DNA from: Roseiarcus sp963835955
GTDB lineage: Bacteria; Pseudomonadota; Alphaproteobacteria; Rhizobiales; Beijerinckiaceae
DNA length: 64,000 bases
Reading direction: 5' to 3'
Assembly (NCBI GenBank): GCA_963835955.1
Contig: CAWIHZ010000020.1
Location: 17,827-81,826 of the forward strand
A model generated the notes under the pieces. It was not told the origin of the DNA and did no database searches. It saw only the letters and a list, made by a program, of their open reading frames with translations. Every line of letters starts with the position of its first letter. Position 1 is the stretch's first letter. The position numbers and the translations under genes were made by a program. Shown piece after piece: positions 61,798-64,000 of the stretch.

Positions 61798-61969
61798 TGG
61801 ATAACTTAGCGAGTAAAACGCCATACGTCCAGCATATGACGTGACACGATTTGAGACCTTCCGCGTCGCGCCACATTTTCTCGACATTTTCTTTCTGATT
61901 TTCAAAATTCATGTTAGTCTGCTCCCTTCGATCAAAAGCCGCCCGAGCGCGGCGGAAAGCGAGGTTGGC

Positions 61970-62467
61970 ATGAATGACGAAACGACGCCGGCGCCGAAGC
62001 GGCGGCTCAACGCCTATGGCCGGATCCTGCGCTGCGGGCGCATTTTCGCGCGCATCCGCGAGGGCTGGGCCTATGACGAGATCGCGCGCGCGGAACGGCT
62101 GAGCCCGGAGCGGGTCAGGCAGATCGTGTCCAAGACGTTGAAGAAGCGGCCGATCGACGACTTCACCGATCACTCCAGGTTGCAACTGGCGCGGATCGCG
62201 CCGGCGATGCAACTGGCGGGGGACGCGATCGCCAACGGCGACGTCAGGGCGATCACGCCGCTGTTGAGGCTGCTCGACCGGCTCGACCGCTACCAGAAGA
62301 CCGCGATCGCCAATGTCAAATACGACGACGAGGCCCGTCAGAAGCTTCTGGACAAGATCAACCGCGTCGCCGCCAACCTGCGGGACGAGAGGCCGGCCGA
62401 AACGGCGCCGGAGGACGCTTCGGGCGGCGAGGCGGCGGCGGGGGCGGGCGAGAAAAATTTTTCGTAA
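61970..62467 (+). CDS. HTH (sigma-region-4-like) protein, cut near its 3' end by IS66
   Basis: A 165-residue reading frame. MNDETTPAPKRRLNAYGRIL leads to a helix-turn-helix (REGWAYDEIARAERLSPERV, RQIVSKTLKKRPIDD), resembling sigma region 4 or small-terminase DNA-binding domains, then the helical LQLARIAPAMQLAGDAIANG and ITPLLRLLDRLDRYQKTAIA. The last codons GEKNFS-stop include bases of the IS66 left end, so the natural C-terminus lies beyond the window. The ATG at 61970 follows gcgaggttggc. Upstream (61892-61915) is a motif weakly like block 1 of elements A and B. The role is unknown. Confidence 0.8.
   Translation: MNDETTPAPKRRLNAYGRILRCGRIFARIREGWAYDEIARAERLSPERVRQIVSKTLKKRPIDDFTDHSRLQLARIAPAMQLAGDAIANGDVRAITPLLRLLDRLDRYQKTAIANVKYDDEARQKLLDKINRVAANLRDERPAETAPEDASGGEAAAGAGEKNFS
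62456..62463. repeat. Left target-site duplication of IS66 copy 2
   Basis: aatttttc directly precedes the left inverted repeat and recurs exactly after the right one at 63993-64000. Eight bases is the duplication length expected of IS66 elements. Confidence 0.95.
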
Positions 62468-63992
62468 CTCCCAAGCCGGGGTGAGTCCTATTTGTCACAG
62501 GGAGTGAGGAATTTCGTGGGTGGCGGCGAAGGGGGGCGACAAGGGGGGAGGATTGTGACTCAAGGGTGGGATGAGTTTCCGCGGGAAGTCGAAGCCCTGA
62601 TTGCGGCGCAGGCGCGCGAGATCGAGCGTCTTCGCGCCGAGGTGGCGGAGTTGCGCCGACGGCTGGGTCTGGACAGCACGACGAGCTCCAAGCCGCCTTC
62701 GAGCGACGGGCTGAAGAAGAAGCGGCGCCTTCCCGGCGGCCTTCATGGCCGTTCGGGCAAGGCGAGCGGGGGACAGCGGGGCCACAAGGGCGACACGCTG
62801 CGGCGAACGGCGACGCCTGACCGGATCGTTGGGCACGAGGCTCAGACCTGTCGCCATTGCCGGGCGGGGTTGACGGCTTCGATGCAAACCGGCGTCGAGG
62901 CGCGCCAGGTGTTCGATCTGCCCGAACGGCTGATCGAGGTCACGGAGCACCAGGCCGCCATCTACGCTTGCGCCCATTGCCGCGGCGTGACGCGGGCTTC
63001 GTTCCCCGACGGCGTGATCTCGCCGACCCAGTATGGCGAACGCATCAAGGCGGCGGCGGTCTATCTCAACGTGCAGCAGCTTGTGCCCGAGGACCGGACG
63101 GCGCAGGCGCTTCAGGACCTCTTCGGCGCGCCGCTCGTCTGCCCGGCGAGCCTGACGGCGTGGGCGCGCCGGAAGGCGGAGGATCTCAAGGGCGTCTATC
63201 ACGCGATCGGGGCGCGCGTCGGTCAGGCCAGGGTCCGGCATCTCGACGAAACCGGTTTTCGCATCGCGGGCTCGCTGCAATGGCTGCATACGACCTCGAG
63301 CCAAAGCTACACCCTCTACCGGGTCGGAGAGGCGCGCGGCGACGTTCCCACGGGGTTGAAGGGCGGCGTTGTCGTGCATGACCATTTTCGCCCCTACGCC
63401 GCCCTTGCCAACGTCGATCACGCCTTCTGCAACGCCCATCACCTGCGCGAACTCCAGGCGCTCATCGAGATCGACAAGGAGCCGTGGGCGCAAGCCATGC
63501 GCGACCTCCTCCTCGACGCCGCAAAGGCCGTGCGCCAGGCCAAAGAGGCCAACGCCCGGGCGCTCGAACCCGAACGCGTGCAAGGCTTCGTCGACCGCTA
63601 CTGGCAGGCGGTCCGCGAAGGGCTCGCCTTCCATCGCGCCCTGCCGGCCTTCGATCCTGCGCCCGGCTCGAGAAAACGAAAGAAGCAGCGTCCAGGCCAC
63701 AATCTCCTCATCCGCCTCAAGACCTTCAAGGACGAGACCTTGCGCTTCCTCGTCGACTTCGACGTCCCGTTCACCAACAATCTGGCCGAACAGGACCTGC
63801 GCATGACTAAGGTCAAAATGAAAATCTCGGGCGGCTTTAGGACCTTCCAAGGCGCTCACGTCTTCGTCCGCCTGAGGTCCATCGTCTCCACCGCCCGAAA
63901 GCAGGGCCTCAACATCCTCCAAGCCCTGACCGCAAACCCAACCCATCTCCTCGCCGCCATCGCAGCCTGAAATCAGACGGCTTGGGAGTTAC
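62464..63992 (+). mobile_element. IS66-family element (copy 2), apparently complete
   Basis: 1,529 bp bounded by the inverted repeat gtaactcccaagccg (62464-62478) and cggcttgggagttac (63978-63992), with a perfect 8-bp duplication outside. It carries one transposase gene and no tnpA/tnpB-like accessory genes. Perfect ends and an exact duplication point to recent insertion into the HTH gene. Confidence 0.96.
62555..63970 (+). CDS. IS66 family transposase (intact copy)
   Basis: A 471-residue transposase from GTG 62555, which follows a strong ggggaggatt site. A coiled-coil segment (EALIAAQAREIERLRAEVAE) leads to zinc-finger-like CRHCRAGL and YACAHCRGV. The DDE core includes VRHLDETGFRIAGSLQWLHT, VVVHDHFRPYAALANVDHAF with CNAHHLRELQAL, and VPFTNNLAEQDLRMTKVKMK with ISGGFRTFQGAHVFVR at the end. 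The ATG at 62571 (start-equivalent of copy 1) is out of frame here because of a one-base difference, so GTG 62555 or an upstream GTG/TTG must be used. Confidence 0.93.
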   Translation: MTQGWDEFPREVEALIAAQAREIERLRAEVAELRRRLGLDSTTSSKPPSSDGLKKKRRLPGGLHGRSGKASGGQRGHKGDTLRRTATPDRIVGHEAQTCRHCRAGLTASMQTGVEARQVFDLPERLIEVTEHQAAIYACAHCRGVTRASFPDGVISPTQYGERIKAAAVYLNVQQLVPEDRTAQALQDLFGAPLVCPASLTAWARRKAEDLKGVYHAIGARVGQARVRHLDETGFRIAGSLQWLHTTSSQSYTLYRVGEARGDVPTGLKGGVVVHDHFRPYAALANVDHAFCNAHHLRELQALIEIDKEPWAQAMRDLLLDAAKAVRQAKEANARALEPERVQGFVDRYWQAVREGLAFHRALPAFDPAPGSRKRKKQRPGHNLLIRLKTFKDETLRFLVDFDVPFTNNLAEQDLRMTKVKMKISGGFRTFQGAHVFVRLRSIVSTARKQGLNILQALTANPTHLLAAIAA

Positions 63993-64000
63993 AATTTTTC
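63993..64000. repeat. Right target-site duplication of IS66 copy 2
   Basis: aatttttc, identical to 62456-62463; it is the last sequence in the window. Confidence 0.95.

Overview
The window is GC-rich, densely coded chromosomal DNA from an alphaproteobacterium. The best fit is Hyphomicrobiales (Rhizobiales), perhaps a Beijerinckiaceae/Methylocystaceae relative. This is inferred from the rhizobial-type rhamnose locus, the class I lysyl-tRNA synthetase, the TimA-like/mltA/smr block, rhizobial-style adenylate cyclases and REP-like 'cgtcattgcgag' palindromes. No rRNA, tRNA or CRISPR array was seen.

Region 1 (1-7.4 kb): a nitrilase-family amidase, then a co-oriented corrinoid/tetrahydrofolate C1 operon: corrinoid protein, DUF1638, a small 'virulence factor' family protein, MTHFR C-terminal zinc/Fe-S-type protein, MetF-like reductase, methyl-THF:corrinoid methyltransferase and a RamA-like reactivase. 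The set could move a methyl group from an unknown donor to corrinoid, then THF, then methylene-THF, but no substrate methyltransferase is present. Region 2 (7.5-17 kb): class III cyclase, frameshifted folC, an unknown protein, an IS66 copy with an IS5-type element nested in it, ubiA, a small secreted protein and glk.

Region 3 (17.3-21 kb): a decayed DNA-modification island. It holds a shattered C5 cytosine methyltransferase, an IS3-family element, a shattered GIY-YIG nuclease and an intact vsr. Region 4 (21-32 kb): ppc, an iron-permease-like protein, msrA and a five-gene branched-chain-amino-acid-type ABC transporter followed by an SDR. Two intergenic stretches (23.9-24.3 and 31.6-31.9 kb) share conserved blocks and helically phased repeats.

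Region 5 (32-50 kb): housekeeping and metabolic genes: lysS, haloacid dehalogenase, SDR, acyl-CoA ligase, an alpha/beta hydrolase remnant, YbaK, DUF72, GYD, acs, EVE, gpsA, TimA-like/mltA/smr, crcB/DUF190, a Deg protease, a ParA-like ATPase and xseB. Region 6 (50-60.7 kb): a complete-looking L-rhamnose locus. rhaR-T-P-Q-S-K reads leftward and rhaD-rhaI reads rightward from a shared 195-bp control region; together they provide uptake, kinase, isomerase and a bifunctional aldolase/dehydrogenase. Region 7 (60.7-64 kb): a small membrane protein, a higBA toxin-antitoxin pair and an HTH gene cut near its 3' end by a second IS66 copy, whose perfect 8-bp target duplication ends exactly at the window edge. 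The two IS66 copies are inverted relative to each other and bracket about 48 kb.
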